Shown piece after piece: positions 11,122 to 23,186 of a DNA stretch of 64,000 nt (position 1 is its first letter; every line of letters begins with the position of its first letter). The position numbers were made by a program, and so were the translations under genes. The stretch covers positions 73,342,177 through 73,406,176 of the forward strand of contig NC_080582.1 of assembly GCF_029962835.1 (NCBI RefSeq), written 5' to 3'. The stretch is from Magnolia sinica. Taxonomy: Eukaryota; Streptophyta; Magnoliopsida; Magnoliales; Magnoliaceae. Below the pieces are notes generated by a model. It saw nothing but the letters and a program-made list of their open reading frames with translations. It made no database searches and was not told the DNA's origin.

Positions 11122-11857
11122 TGTTGAGGTTAAAATCTGAACCACCCTCCACTCAATGATGTCAACCTCAAAATGGACCCTAGTCCTTCATAAAAAGGGT
11201 GAGCAAAGGAGACCTTGGCCTTAAACAGGGGACCTTCCGATGCTTAAGTCAGGCCAGGGAATTTGGGTCTAAATTGTGTAATGTAGAGAGAGGGTGCAAG
11301 ATATTGCGTGCCTGTTGCAATGAGGTCCCCTGGTATTTACACCTGTGGGTAGGGCGAATCGTGTCCATCAATCTCGGCATGATCTACTCAATCAAGCAGA
11401 TATTGCAATCATGGAGAAACTCCACAATCTTTAGATCGTGTAGCGCATCATGTCTTAATGGAGCATATCTCTAAGCGTGACTTCAGCTACATCCACATTC
11501 GGACTGGTTTCCTAGCTCAGTACTCAGAGTGTATCTTCATTCGAGCTCGGACCTCATCTTATCCGAGTTCGTGACTAAGTACCTTCTTCGGATGAAGATG
11601 AGGATGAGGACGAGGACGAGAGCTTGGCTCGGCCAACCTTCTTCGCATGAGGATGAGGACGAGAGCTTGGCTCGGCCAACCTTCTTCGGATGAAGATGAG
11701 GATGAGGACGAGGACAAGAGCTCATCTTGCTCGGCCTCGGGTCGTAGTCTAGAGGTCCACTCGCACTCGACATGATGTTCTCCTTTTGAGGTCTTATTAA
11801 TTGGTTCGGATGGCTTGGGCCAACTCTGTTTGACCTTGTCCAAATTTTTCCATAACA
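11122..11857 (-). repeat. 5' LTR of the Tat-like element
   Basis: Partner of 1211-1952, with the same TG...CA ends. Its GATGAG repeat block lies at 11580-11740. Confidence 0.9.
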
Positions 11858-11862
11858 CTACG

Positions 11863-13570
11863 TATGTAACTTTTAAGTAATTTCAAGGTGCCTGTGTATC
11901 ATCCATCACACTTTCCTATAGTATAAAAGATTTTTCTTAATTAAAATTATGATTCCAACTGAATATTCTTTTTAATTTAAATAATAAAGTCAAAGCTTCC
12001 CGGCGCGCTGTCCCAATTGAAGGTGTAGCGGTATTTTGTGGAAAATTCAGCAAACTATATTATCTCAGGAATATCATGAAACTTTCAAAATCTCAGTAGT
12101 TTTTTACTTTCACGTTCTTATCGAGAATTTATACCGATTTTAATGATATGAATATTTGAACGTATATTAATTTAATTGTGCTCATATTTTAAAATTTTAA
12201 AATTATTTTATAATTTATTATAGCAAATTTTCTCGAGAAAAAATCATCTACATCTGAAAATATCCTGAGAAATTCCCATGCCGAGATACCAACGAGAAGG
12301 AGATTTATCCCCATATCCAAGTGCCTGTTGAATGCTTCCAAGCAGCAGGAATGGCGGATGGAAGAACTCTTTGATGCTCTGGCATCCAATGAGGGTTGAT
12401 AAGCAAGCATGGTTGAAATATGGAATCCACTACAGCTAATTCAGTTTCAAGATCAAATTATTTGAGTAGTCACAATTAGAGCTGTCCATGGGCCAGCCAC
12501 ATGAGACTAGACAAAAGCAACTTTTTAATAGGCTTGGCCTGTTAGGCCCACCCACTCAAAGCTAACCCCAGCTTGGCCCACTGACAGCCATTGTCACAAT
12601 CTCTTATTCATGGACACTTTCTTGTTGAAATAGGTACATATATCGGATGATTAGATAAATAAGTATAACTCTTCATTCGATATGCTACTAAATAATGGAT
12701 AGTTTAGTTTCACTAAGTGCATGAATGTTTAACCAATTACGAAGGTAATGCAAAAGGAAATATACAACATGTAATGATTACAAATTTCTTTATTTATCCT
12801 TGAACATTTAGTTTCGGCACCCACACTTATATGATATAGTCCATTTGGAACTACTAGCCAATTAACTCAACATCCCACAAAATATTGTTACAATCAGCTA
12901 TACTTATATGATATAGTCGGTTAAACCCTACAAAATCTATAAAAGCAAAAGGGCCTAAAGACTCGTTGATTTGAAATGACTCATGATCTGCAAGTTGGAA
13001 TTCCAAATGAGAGACCTCAGTTATAAAGAGGGAAGGTTTTAGGCATCCTTTTTGCTTGCGCGCACAAGCGTGTAGTTTTTACTTTTTACTTCGTGTGGTT
13101 AATTAATTTTTAAGAGATTCAATGCTTATATGCTAAAATGGAACTAGTTTACACTAAAAAAATGAAGACTAGGTAGTCTCATATTTTTGACGTGGTAGGA
13201 TCCAATAATTCAGCAAGCCATAAAACATACGTTGAGAGGTCTACAGAAGCAAGAGAGTTGAGAGTACATGTGATGATGTAAATTATGATATTTAAATGCG
13301 AGGGGGTAAATGATAAGATGCGAATGCAAATGATAATAAGCCCAATCTTGAGCTTGCTACTTGAGGTGGCTTAGGTGCTTAAGACACTTAGATGTAGTAG
13401 ACATGTTTTGTGGAGGGTTTTAAGATGGCATTTTAATAATATTAGGGATCACCTTTAGGGTAATAACTGATGTGGAGGCTTGTGATTTATTGAAAGTAGA
13501 GAAGTGCCCCGTGATATTCCATCATTAGTTGGGAGGTGAGGCAAAGGGCTTAAAAGAGAGGAGGGTAAAG
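11863..13570. other. AT-rich stretch without recognisable genes; short LTR-like relic at 12960-13075
   Basis: No coding pattern, RNA gene or full element is visible. At 13034-13060 the minus strand reads GGATGCCTAAAACCTTCCCTC followed by GAGGTCTCTCATTT. This closely parallels 50038-50090 on the plus strand (GATGCCTAACACCTTCCCTC, then GTGGTCTCTTACT), so both are probably LTR pieces of one gypsy family. Confidence 0.45.
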
Positions 13571-13918
13571 GGGACCGATGAAATTTTATTTTTGCTTTCT
13601 CGAAAGGGTATGGTCGGGCTCAAATAATCGAGCCGAACTTCGTGCGGTTCATGATGGGATTTCTCTTTGCGTGGAGAATGGGCTAAAAAAGATTGAGGTG
13701 GAAACAAATTCGAAGATGGTTTTTAATCTTCTTTCCGGCCGGTCGTCCATGTCTTGGAGTTGGAAACCGTGGATTTCTAGGATTGATAAGCTGAAACAAA
13801 GAGTGTTTGTGCCCTTAAGACTTATTCAGAGAGAAGGTAATGGGCCAGCAGACAGGATAACCCAAAAAGGGAGTGAAACTCAGTCCTTCACCTTCATCAT
13901 GCATGCAAATGATCTTCC
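13571..13918 (+). pseudogene. LINE ORF2 C-terminal RNase H, part 1 of a LINE split by copia
   Basis: The translation includes 'SNNRAELRAVHDGISLCVENGLKKIEVETNSKMV' in parts, then 'SWKPWISRIDKLKQRVF' and 'IQREGNGPADRI'. This is the RNase H domain found at the end of many plant LINE ORF2 proteins. The reading frame stops at the copia insertion (13919) and picks up again at 30035 as 'SQVRGLIFLDKVGLG', so 13571-13918 and 30035-30270 are one element. Sequence before 13571 is too worn to follow. Confidence 0.85.
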
Positions 13919-14413
13919 TATAAGTTATTTGGATGCAAAAATCCCAGAGATCTACCTGTGCATAGTATATGGAGATCTAGGGTTCAGATAACTTACCTAA
14001 CTGAGATGCCATTGCTGAGAATAATAGAATAATAGATCTTCTATTAGAATACTAGATCTTCAATAGAATACCAGATCTTCCTCTCCTTATACCTGAATTC
14101 AGAATTTAGACGGGACTGACGTTTTTGACTTGTGTTGGATCGGGGACCTAGCACTTATTATATAGTTGTGGTGAAGAGAGTTTGAAACCCATCACAACTC
14201 TCTTCACACGACTCCACACTTGTTGCATTCTAGGTCAACTCAAGCAACCCTTAAGTATTAGGCTATAACACTCCACCCCTTACGCATCCATACGCAGAGT
14301 ATCTGTGTAAATCACATTAAAGTGGGGTCCACTGGTTTACACGATCACATAGTCCAATAGTCAGATCAATCTAGGCCGTTGATCAATAAGGCCCACCTTA
14401 TAGAGTTCTTACA
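13919..14413 (-). repeat. 3' LTR of the copia element
   Basis: This matches 28560-30034 without the retrocopy insert. The end TCTTACA is followed by ttctcctactt, which on the minus strand is a polypurine tract AAGTAGGAGAA directly before the LTR. Confidence 0.9.
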
Positions 14414-14579
14414 TTCTCCTACTTAGGCCACATTGAGCAACGTCAATGATTAATCATGTAGAAATACTTTTGAACACAAGTTTTGATTTTAAGAAAACAT
14501 CAAAATGGTTAACCAATGAAATTGTTGGACAATATATGTGTAGTGCTATTTAATCTGGTCCATCAAGACTGTCAGTATT

Positions 14580-15111
14580 TGTTCACACCCCAAGTATAGG
14601 GTTGTGATGTAGTAATAATCTCGGTAAGACCGAGGTCGAATCCACAGGGAGTGAACCTTGTACGTAATCTAAAAGTAACTCGAACTAGAACTAAGCGAAG
14701 ATGTAATGTAAATCAAGGAAATTTAAGAGAATAATGATGAATAACTTTAACTAAAACTTGTAAAATTCAAAGGTGGGAAACTAGGGTTGCCAAGGATCCA
14801 CTTGTAGAGATCAGGGAGATCTATGCTTGATTCACGAACACAACTAGAATCAGAGTCTTATCTTCATCTAGTTGGAAGATATTTCATTAAAAATCAATCT
14901 GAACATCCTTTGATCCAGTTTTCAAGAGATAAGAGGTATGAGAATTAGAATTGATTCCATCACAAAACCATGCCTTTAGTACCCTTTTTCAGTCCAAGCT
15001 TCGAAATTCACCTTGTAACATAAACACGATTAAAATAGGACGTTAGACAGCATTACATTCATAAAATCAAGTAATAACTGGGGTCTAATATGCAATATTT
15101 GACCCTCAACA
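14580..15111 (-). repeat. 3' LTR of the Athila-like element
   Basis: Direct repeat of 21561-22092. The sequence next to it (15112 on) is not clearly purine-rich on the minus strand, so the polypurine tract may have been lost or altered. Confidence 0.92.
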
Positions 15112-16330
15112 CAATTTGCAACCAGCATTTTGTAAGTCCCGAGCCAAGTATGCGAAAATAAGTTGACAATAACAGGATAAATTTTTATAAACTCGAGTGA
15201 TTTTTGAAAAACAATCCAATCATTAGAAATCTAAGATTTATGAATGGTGGGCATTACTTTGTCCTAGGCTTAAGTGCACAGTAAACTTTATAGTCGAGTT
15301 CAAAGTATTAATCAATCGATTAGAAAAATTCTAAACATTGAGTTCCATCGGTATATAGTGAAACCTAAACTCATCTCAATCAAAGGCTCAATTCTTTATT
15401 TTCATGATAACATTAATAATCACAAGAGCATTCAGGATAACCATAACCTAAACCAATACTTGCCTTACAGTTCAACTTTTCATTCTTCCGGCTTTTGATT
15501 TTTCCATTGATGGCTTTCACGCTATATCAACCTTTTAAAGGTAAAGCCAAGAAGGGGAATCGAGCCCTCACCTATAGGGAGCAAACCCATGGTGAAGATC
15601 ATTCGTCCAACACTTTGTGAAGACAACTGTTTTTTTAGCTAGGTATTATTTTTTTCTTTGAACATGATGGACAACTTCCCCAGGTCGGTTCCTTTCATGT
15701 TTAGTGACTATGATGTTAACAATTCAATATCAAACTGAAACTTAATGTGTAAACTAGGTGTGACATGTGAAATCATGACTCAATCAATGTTTAAAACTTC
15801 TAATCATAGATTAATAATTAGACTTAACTATGAAATCTAACAGATAATTGAATCCAAGAGTCATAAATTACCAACATTACGTATATTATAATTCTAAATC
15901 AAAGATGGCCATCAAAATCACTTCAAATTCACAAAAATTTCCAGAAAAAGTTTAAAAATTATCACAATTTTTGCTCAAGACTGAGAAAACACTGATTAGG
16001 AACCTACTCTCCCATCCAACCTAAAATCAACATTGTCCTCAATGTAAAAGAGATAAGCATGCAATGCACGTGAGACAATGGTAGTAAAGGAGAAGTGATG
16101 GAAAGATAATACCTGATGATGGAGTTAAGTGGCTTTTTCTCAAAGAGATTTCAGCGTGAAGGCGGCTCAACACAAGAGTTAATCCAAGAAAGCAAACTAT
16201 CGTAAAACAATGGGAAAGCAAACTAACCTAACGGCATAAAGCCGACTGACCTAAAATGACAAAGGCAAACTACTCTAATCCTATAAAAGCAATAAACCTA
16301 CCTATACCTCCATCAGACTAGGAGATCAAT
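15112..16330 (-). other. 3' region of the Athila-like element, no gene recognised
   Basis: In intact Athila elements an envelope-like reading frame may lie here. Only short, patternless open frames are present. The region is AT-rich with no tandem repeat that I can see. Confidence 0.5.
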
Positions 16331-17475
16331 CGTAGTAAACATGATCATTCAGAGGCATAGACATGTCCTCTGAATCAAATTTCTCAACTAATGGCTTTAA
16401 TCGATGTCCATTTACTTTAAACTCATTGCCGTTGTCTGGATTCCGAATCTTGACAGCCCCACAAGGATAAACATTGATAATAGTGAAAGGGTCGGTTCAA
16501 CAAGATTGGAGCTTACCCGGAAAGAGATGTAACCAAGAATCATATAAAAGGACGTTCAGACCTGGCATGAATGATTTTCGAAGAATATGTTGGTCATGAA
16601 ACGCCTTCATCCTGTCCTTGTAGATTCTTGAGTTCTCAGATTTCTCCAATTTCATTCAACTGAAGTTTGCGTAGCAAGCCATCATTGTGTAGATTGAAAT
16701 TCAGATTTTTGATAACCCAGTAGGCTCTATGTTCCAACTCCACAGGCAAGTGACAAGTCTTCTCATAGACAAATCTAAAGGGAGACATTATAATAGGGGT
16801 CTTAAATGTAGTACGGTAAACCCATAAGGCATCGGCTAATCGGATTGACCAATCCTTATGGTCACGGTTAACCGTTATCTCCAAGATATGTTTGATCTCC
16901 CCATTGGAAATCTCAGCTTGCCCACTTGTTTAGGGGTGGTATGGGGTGCTCACCTTATGAGAGATACTATATTTCTTCATTAAACTCTCGAATGGTCTAT
17001 TACAAAAGTGTGAGCCCCCATCACTAATGATGGCTCGAGGCATTCCGAACTGGGAAAGGATGTTCTCTTTTAAGAAGTTAATGACCGTGCGATGGTCATT
17101 ATTTTGGCATGGAATCGCTTCAACCCATTTAGTGACATAGTCTAGGTCGAGCAAAATTTATAGATTTTCAAAAGATTGGGGGAATGGGCCCATGTAATCG
17201 ATGCCCCAGCAATCAAATGCCTCTATGATAAGGATGAGGCTCAAGGACATCATATTTTGACCAGACAATGCTCTCAAATTTTAACAACGCTCACAAGCCT
17301 TGCAAAACTCATGAGTGTCCCTAAACATAGTAGGCCAGTAAAAGCCACACTGCAGAATCTTGGCCATGGTTTTTTTAGTAGAAAAGTGACCACCATAGGC
17401 CTGTGAGTGACATAAGGAGATGACACTCTGACGCTCATCGTCTGATACACATCTCCTTAAGATTTGGTCTGGCAA
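16330..17475 (-). pseudogene. Integrase of the Athila-like element
   Basis: In order: an HHCC zinc region (17475 down: 'HSQAYGGHFSTKKT', then 'FCKACERC'), a core with 'DYVTKWVEAIPCQNNDH', 'IISDGGSHFCNRPF', 'STPYHP', then '[13 protein letters not shown]', and the C-terminal 'NEFKVNGHRLKP' near 16400. All three catalytic acids (D, D, E) seem present. A stop (CAA to TAA type) falls right after 'TPYHP' near 16930, and the conserved 'RWSGPF' module reads 'SC*TDPF'. The damage is modest, but the protein could not be made whole. Confidence 0.88.
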
Positions 17476-17784
17476 TATTTAAACAAATATGGATTGTCCT
17501 AAGAAAAATTACACACTTAGGTGAAAATTTTCTTCTTATCTTGTGCAATCCAATGTGTCGGTATGAAACTGTGGCAAGATAATTAGCAATATCAGCGAAC
17601 CAAGGTGAATGGGAGACTCTGAACAATTGTTCGTCAGGGAACATGTCATTGATATGTCCGTCTCAAGGGAATTAAAGGGATTAAGGTGAGAAAGATGGTT
17701 AGCCATTACATTCTTTACTCCCCCTTTATCTTTAATTTCTAAATCAAATTCTTAAAGTAGAAGGATTCATCTTATCAGGCAGGG

Positions 17785-18090
17785 CTAAGCATCATTCTTA
17801 GTAATAAGATACTTGAGCACCGCATGATCTCTGCAAATGATGATCTTGGATCCAATCAAGTAGGACATAAATTTGTCCAAAGCGAACACTACGACTAAGA
17901 GTTCCTTTTCCATATTAGAGTAGTTCACTTGGGCAAGATTTAGAGTCTTACTCGCGTAATGAATAATATAGGGTTTCTTATCTTTTCTCTGGCTTAAAAC
18001 CACCTCAAGAGCATAATCAGACGCGTCGCACATAGGTTCAAAAGGCAGGCTCCAGTCGAGTGGCTGTATGATAGGTGCACTGGTCAACAT
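17785..18090 (-). pseudogene. RNase H of the Athila-like element
   Basis: The frame shows 'PFEPMCDASDYALEVVLSQR', 'IIHYASKTLNLAQVNYSNMEKELL' in pieces, and 'CRDHAVLKYLI'. The usual catalytic D, E and D positions (CDAS, EKEL, RDH) are kept. The stretch 17480-17784 links it to the integrase with several stops. Confidence 0.88.
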
Positions 18091-18201
18091 GCCTTTAAGC
18101 TTAGTGAAAGCTTCCTGGCATTGTTCAGTCCACTCATATGTTGTATTCTTTTGAAGTAGATTACATAAAGGGCGAGAGATGAGACTAAAGTCCCTTATGT
18201 A

Positions 18202-19139
18202 TCATCTGTAAAACCCGGCGTGTCCGAAAAAGGATCGCATGTCCCGTATGTTCTTGGGTGGAGGTAGGTTAGAGATAAGATCAATTTTGGCCTTATCTAC
18301 CTCGATTCCTTTGGACGAGATGATATGTCTAAGGACAATTTCCTTATGAACCATGAAATAACACTTCTTCCAATTAAGTACCAATTTCTTTTCTTCACAT
18401 CTTTTCAGCACACATTTAAAACTCTCTAAGCACTCGCTGAAAGATGGACCGAAGATAGAGAAATTGTCTATGAAGACCTCTAGATATTGCCCCATCATAT
18501 CAGAAAAGATACTCATCATACATCACTGAAAAGTGGTAGGAGCATTACATAGTCCGAATGACATCCTTCGGTAAGCAAAGATGCCATAGGGACATGTAAA
18601 TGTAGTCTTTTCTTGATCTTCAGGAGCTATCTCTATCTGATTGTAGCCCGAATACCCATCAAGGAAACAGTAATAGGAATGATCAGCTAGCTTTTGCAAG
18701 ATCTGATCAATGAAGGCGAAGGAAAGTGGTCCTTCCTCGTGATAGTATTCAACTTCCTGTAGTCAATGCACATTCTCCAACCAGTAGTAACTCTAGTTGG
18801 CCCGAGTTCATTATTGGTATTGGATATGATGGTGATTCTGGACTTCTTAGGAACCACCTGAGTTGGACTCATCCACTGACTATCTGATATAGGGTATATG
18901 ATACACATATCCAATAGTTTAAGAACCTCGGCCTTAACCACTTCTTTCATGTTTGGATTTAGTATACATTGTGAGGTCTTCACATTATCCTCAAGATAAA
19001 TACTATGAGTACAAATCGAGGGGTCGATTCCCTTGAGGTCCGCAATTGTCCATCCAAGGGCTCCCTTATGCTTAATGAGAGTAGATATGAGCATACTCTC
19101 ATGTTCTTTCTCCAGGTGGGAAGAGATCACCACTAGCAT
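18202..19139 (-). pseudogene. Reverse transcriptase of the Athila-like element
   Basis: The N-terminal part (18687-19139) has 'KHKGALGWTIADLKGIDPSI', 'LNPNMKEVVKAEVLKLLDM' and 'GWRMCIDYRKLNTITRKDHF', all typical of Athila RTs. The second part (18202-18519) has 'VFIDNFSIFGPSFSECL', where the normal box ends in DD. Here it is D-N through a GAT-to-AAT type change, so polymerase activity is expected to be lost. A frameshift near 18690 and stops near 18525 separate the parts. Confidence 0.92.
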
Positions 19140-19257
19140 GTCTCATCTTAACCTAATAAACATATTTCAAATTAGAGGGTAAAATTTTTAGGTCAACCTT
19201 CGGTGCCTTGACGTTAGACAGCAGAGGCACTTCTTTGGTTTGGGGTAATTCTTCAAA

Positions 19258-20409
19258 TTATGGCCTCCACCGGTTAACTTTATGTACTAGCACAGTACCA
19301 AGTATGGCAACCATCTTCCGAATCATGTCATCATCAAAATCATGGGAGTGGGCCAGACACGTCTCTAGAGGGTCAGAGGATAAGGTTAAAGGTGTCCTAT
19401 CTTCCGCGAAAGAGTCAATTATGTTAATGTTGTGGAAATCATCATCATCATCTAACCTTCTACCTGTATTAAAAAATATGTTTAACTCCAATGTCATATT
19501 CCTAAAAGACATACTCATGACACCATTCCTGCAATTGATAATTGTGTTTAAAGTGACAAGGAATGGGTGACCAAGAATAACGGGAATCTGAGTGCTCATA
19601 TTACTGATGGTTTTGGTATCCAGGACGATAAAATCTACAGGGTAGTAGAATCTATCAACCTGGACCAACACATCCTCAATTATCCCTCTCGGTACACGAA
19701 AAAAGTGATCAACAAGTTGTAATGTGGTGATGGTGGGTTTCAATTCACCAAATTCTAACTACTTGTACACCGAGTAGGGAATCAGATTGACGCTCACTCC
19801 TAAGTCAAGAAGTACATGCTCAATTCAGTAGTTCCCGATTACACAAGATACGGTTGGGCTACCAGGATCTTTGAATTTCTGTGGCACATCTTGCTTTAGG
19901 ATGACACTCACTTTCTCAGTCAAGAAGATTTTCTTTTGAATATTTTGCCATCTTTTGGTCATACACAAGTCTTTCAGGAATTTAACATATGAAGGTATTT
20001 GTTTCACGACATCAAGTAGAGGAATGCTGACTTTCACTTGTTTCAACACCTCTAGAATATCCTGAGAGTTAGAGAGAGGTTTTGGTGCCACCAACCGTTG
20101 GGGAAATGGAGCAACTGGCTTCCCTTGATGTTCCGGGTCCAATTCTTGTGGAGCAGTGCTAGATCTATCATCGTTATCCTCTTCCAGGTCCTTAGGCTTT
20201 TCAGCCCTTACCGGAATAAATTTTTCAATTATCTTCCCACTCCTAAGAGTGATGGTAGACTTAGCTTGCTCCATCTGATTTGAAGAGCTTGGATCACTTA
20301 TCTCATATTGTGGTTTAGGATTAGGGAAAGGTTGAGCAGGAAGCATCTCCTTTCCCCCAATTGTTAATTGCGACTCTATTCTTTGAATAGATGTCGTAAG
20401 TGACCCCAA
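19258..20409 (-). pseudogene. Gag tail and aspartic protease of the Athila-like element
   Basis: One frame is interrupted by two stops. The first part (20409 down) has 'TTSIQRIESQL', 'ITLRSGKII', then 'LDVVKQIPSYVKFLKDLC', the Gag-Pro linker of Athila elements. Then 'HVLLDLGVSVNLIPYSVYK' gives the Asp-Leu-Gly protease centre (about 19760-19830). It is followed by 'VPRGIIEDVLVQVDRFYYPVDF' in parts and 'IPVILGHPFLVT'. The stops lie just before and just after the protease centre. Confidence 0.88.
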
Positions 20410-20575
20410 AGCTACCCTAATGTCCTAGTTGAGTAGCTCTTGGCCTCGAATATGTTTTTGAACCGGATCCTCTTGAGGTTTCACTTGATTTGGAATTTGA
20501 TTGAAGAAACCTTGAGGGGTAGCCATTTGTTCATTCCTCTAACTAAAGTTTGGATGATTTCTCCAACTAGAATTT

Positions 20576-21125
20576 TCATGTACTGGAGGTAGGTCCACTG
20601 AAAGGTCTCTGGTAATTGTTCACGACATTGGATTCCTCATTCAGTAACCCTCGAAAGGTAGTTATTGTTGGACAATTTTCAATTGTGTGAATGTTGCCAT
20701 CACAAATACCGCAAACAGTTTCATTAACCATATCCTTCTTTAATTCCATGGCCTCGAATTTTCTTATGAGATTAGTCACTTTAGAATTGATATCATCGTC
20801 CTCTTTCAGGAGCTACATTCAACTCCTCTCCTTGGATTGAGTCGGCCTAGACATGATGCTTGATTTGTGGTATGTGCCCTATGATTGCGCGTTTTCAGTA
20901 AGTCTATCCAAGTAGTCCCACACATCATCGACATTTTTATTCATGAATTCCCCATTGCACATCATCTCAACCAATTGTCGCATGGAAGATGTCAGTCCAT
21001 CATAGAAAAAGTGTGTAATGCGCCACGTTTCAAAACCATGCTGTGGGCAGTAACTGACAAGATCCTTTTACCTTTCCCAACATTGGAAGAATGTTTCATC
21101 CTCCTTTTAGGCAAAGTTCATGATG
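20576..21125 (-). pseudogene. Gag of the Athila-like element, N-terminus missing
   Basis: From 21125 downward: 'DETFFQCWERXKDLVSYCPQHGFETW', 'THFFYDGLTSSMRQLVEMMCNGEF', 'VDDVWDYLDRLTENAQS' (all in short pieces). The zinc knuckle 'CGICDGNIHTIENC' (CX2CX4HX4C) follows at 20576-20779. The usual 200 or more residues before this point are absent. The sequence jumps at about 21140 into a low-complexity leader through a junction that reads TTTTGCAG/GATC on the minus strand, like a splice acceptor or a deletion edge. Confidence 0.82.
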
Positions 21126-21139
21126 TTAGATCCTGCAAA

Positions 21140-21540
21140 ATAACACAAACCAAATTAGTTTCTAAAGATAGAAAGTCTAGAAATAGCAAGAAATCCTAAA
21201 ATAGAAGGTAAACTAGTTTCTAAAAAGGGAAAAAATTCCTAAAAGGAAATAGAAAATTTCTAAAACAAGTTAGGAAAGTTCTAAACCTAAATTAGAAAAC
21301 AATTTAGTTTCTAAAAACAGAAGAGAACCTTAGAAAAAAGTTTCTAAAGAGAGAAATAAAACCTAAACCTAAAAATAAAAAGGAAGAAAAATTAGAAAGA
21401 GATTACTAATTTAGAAAGTCTATGTCAGGGTCTTACAAAACAAGAAAGTTAGGTTAGTTTTTAGAAATCAAATAAAAAAACCTAAATCTAGAAAAACCTT
21501 AATCTTAACCTAATTTTAGAAAAACGTAATCGACAATCCT
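21140..21540. repeat. TTTCTAAAA-rich low-complexity leader of the Athila-like element
   Basis: Over 350 bases the motif gtttctaaa/ttagaaa recurs about fifteen times in both orientations with A-rich spacers. It lies between the primer site and the truncated gag. No reading frame crosses it. Confidence 0.7.
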
Positions 21541-21560
21541 CGACAATGGCGCCAAAAACT
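21541..21560 (-). other. Primer binding site of the Athila-like element
   Basis: On the minus strand, six bases inside the 5' LTR, the sequence TGGCGCCATTGTCG resembles the TGGCGCCGTTGCCGGGGA site used by Athila-type elements. Confidence 0.75.
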
Positions 21561-22092
21561 TGTTCTCACCCCAAGTATAGGGTTGTGATGTAGTAATAAT
21601 TTCGGTAAGACCGAGGTCGAATCCACATGGACTGAACCTTGTACGTAATCTGAAAGTAACTCAAATTAGAACTAGGTGAAGATGTAATCTAAATCAAGGA
21701 AATTTAAGGAAATAATGATGAATAACTTTCACTAAAATTAGTAAAATTCAAAGGTGGGAAACTAGGGTTTCTAAGGATCCACTTGTAGAGATCAGGGAGA
21801 TCTATGCTTGATTCACGAACACAACTAAAATTAGAGTCCTATCTTCGTCTAGTTAGAAGATATTTCATTAAGAACCAATCTGAACATCCTTTAATCCAGT
21901 TTTCAAGAGATGAGAGGTATGAGAATTAGAATTAATTCCATCACAAAACCATGCCTTTAGTACCCTTTTTCAGTCCAAGCTTCGAAATTCACCTTGCAAT
22001 ATAAACACAATTAAAATAGGATGTTAAACAGCATCATGTTCATAAAATCAGGTAATAACTAGGGTGTAACATGCAATATTTGACCCTCAACA
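21561..22092 (-). repeat. 5' LTR of the Athila-like element
   Basis: Partner of 14580-15111, with the same length and the same TG...CA ends. About 40 of 532 positions differ. Confidence 0.92.
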
Positions 22093-22345
22093 GTATCGAA
22101 CCGCGTTAGTCATCACAACATTTAATTTAGGTGAAGTGTGGCTAAGCACGGTCATAAGTACTTTCAATCTTGATGACATAAATCAGGAACTAGAAAATGT
22201 GGTATAAGGATTACACACTTAGTGTGATGATATGTGCCTATCCTTAAAAGGTTCTGAAGCTTTTTACATGTCTCCAACGAGACATGACCGTAGTTCTACT
22301 TACTCAAAATTTTGTGCATATATATAGAGAAGCAGAAATAAATCT

Positions 22346-22909
22346 TTATATCAAAATCATCAAAACTGTATAAAGTGAGATCTCTAAATGTTTGTGAAAA
22401 TCAAAGTACGCTAACTCCCACAAACTAAAAACATCTGTGGGATCAATGACTACCATGGATGTCACATGCTCCTGAAATGGCATGATAGGGAGCCATTTAG
22501 TGAGCGGATATGTAATCATTTGCTTAGTGTCGATGAATTCCACAGACACTTGATGATTTTGAACTCTTTCCTTTGCAACAAGATATTTGACATCGATATG
22601 TCTTGACTTTAATGAATGCTTGTTATTACTAGAGAAGGAAATAACAATTGAATTATCGCAAAATATTCTTAATGGTTTCGGGATATGCTCCAGTACCGGC
22701 AAATCTGAGAAGAAACTCTGTAACCATAGTGGCTGATTAGATGCCTCGTGGCAAGTAATAAATTTAGCTTCCATAGTGGATGAGGTTGTGGTAGATCGTT
22801 TCACGCTTTTCCGTGATACAACTCCTCCAACCATCATGAAGATGTATCCTAAGTTAGACTTCTTAGTGCTAACGCAGCTTGCGAAGTCTACGTCTAAATA
22901 TCCGATCAA
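22346..22909 (-). pseudogene. RNase H of the copia element
   Basis: 'YLDVDFASCVSTKKSNLGYIF' begins the copia RNase H. 'STMEAKFITCHEASNQ', 'IFCDNSIVISFSSNN' and 'SRHIDVKYLVAKERVQ' follow. The usual 'EAEY' reads 'EAKF', losing an acidic residue. The frame runs past the domain to near 22350. Confidence 0.9.
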
Positions 22910-23186
22910 CTCTAACTAATCAAATCTTCTGTATGTGAGTACGAAGTCTTTCGTTCTCTATAGATACCATAATATTTTCTTTGAGTTATCCAATGTTGCA
23001 TTCCTGGATTAGATAGGTATCTTCCTAACATTCCAACAACAAAGACAATATCCGGTTACATATAGACTTGAGCATACATGATGCTCCCTACTACTGATGC
23101 GTAAGAAAATTCCTTCATTCGATTTTTTTTCAAATCATTCTTTCGAACTGAAATAGGCCAAATTTGTCGCCCTTCACAATGAGTGA

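Larger units (their letters stand above)
1211..11857 (-). mobile_element. Tat-like Ty3/gypsy LTR retrotransposon, decayed
   Basis: The 10.6-kb element is bounded by LTRs of 742 and 736 bp that begin TGTTGAGG and end CATAACA on the plus strand. Flanking bases ctaca (1206-1210) and ctacg (11858-11862) look like a worn 5-bp target duplication. Reading the minus strand, the order is LTR, primer site, gag, protease, RT, RNase H, a second RNase H, integrase, then an opposite-strand accessory gene and the polypurine tract. That order and the extra gene are typical of the Tat lineage. The two LTRs are roughly 89% alike over the first 460 bases by eye, so the insertion is old. Every coding domain has stops or frameshifts. 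Confidence 0.9.
14580..22092 (-). mobile_element. Athila-like Ty3/gypsy LTR retrotransposon
   Basis: Two 532-bp LTRs (14580-15111, 21561-22092) start TGTTC and end CTCAACA. They differ at about 40 positions, roughly 92% identity by eye. The flanks gtatt and gtatc are a near-perfect 5-bp target duplication. The minus strand carries the Asp-tRNA-type primer site, gag, DLG-type protease, RT, RNase H and integrase whose motifs are those of the Athila lineage. No envelope-like gene is recognisable in the 1.2 kb between integrase and 3' LTR, and the N-terminal part of gag is missing. The element sits between the copia polypurine tract and RNase H, so it is younger than the copia insertion. Confidence 0.92.
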
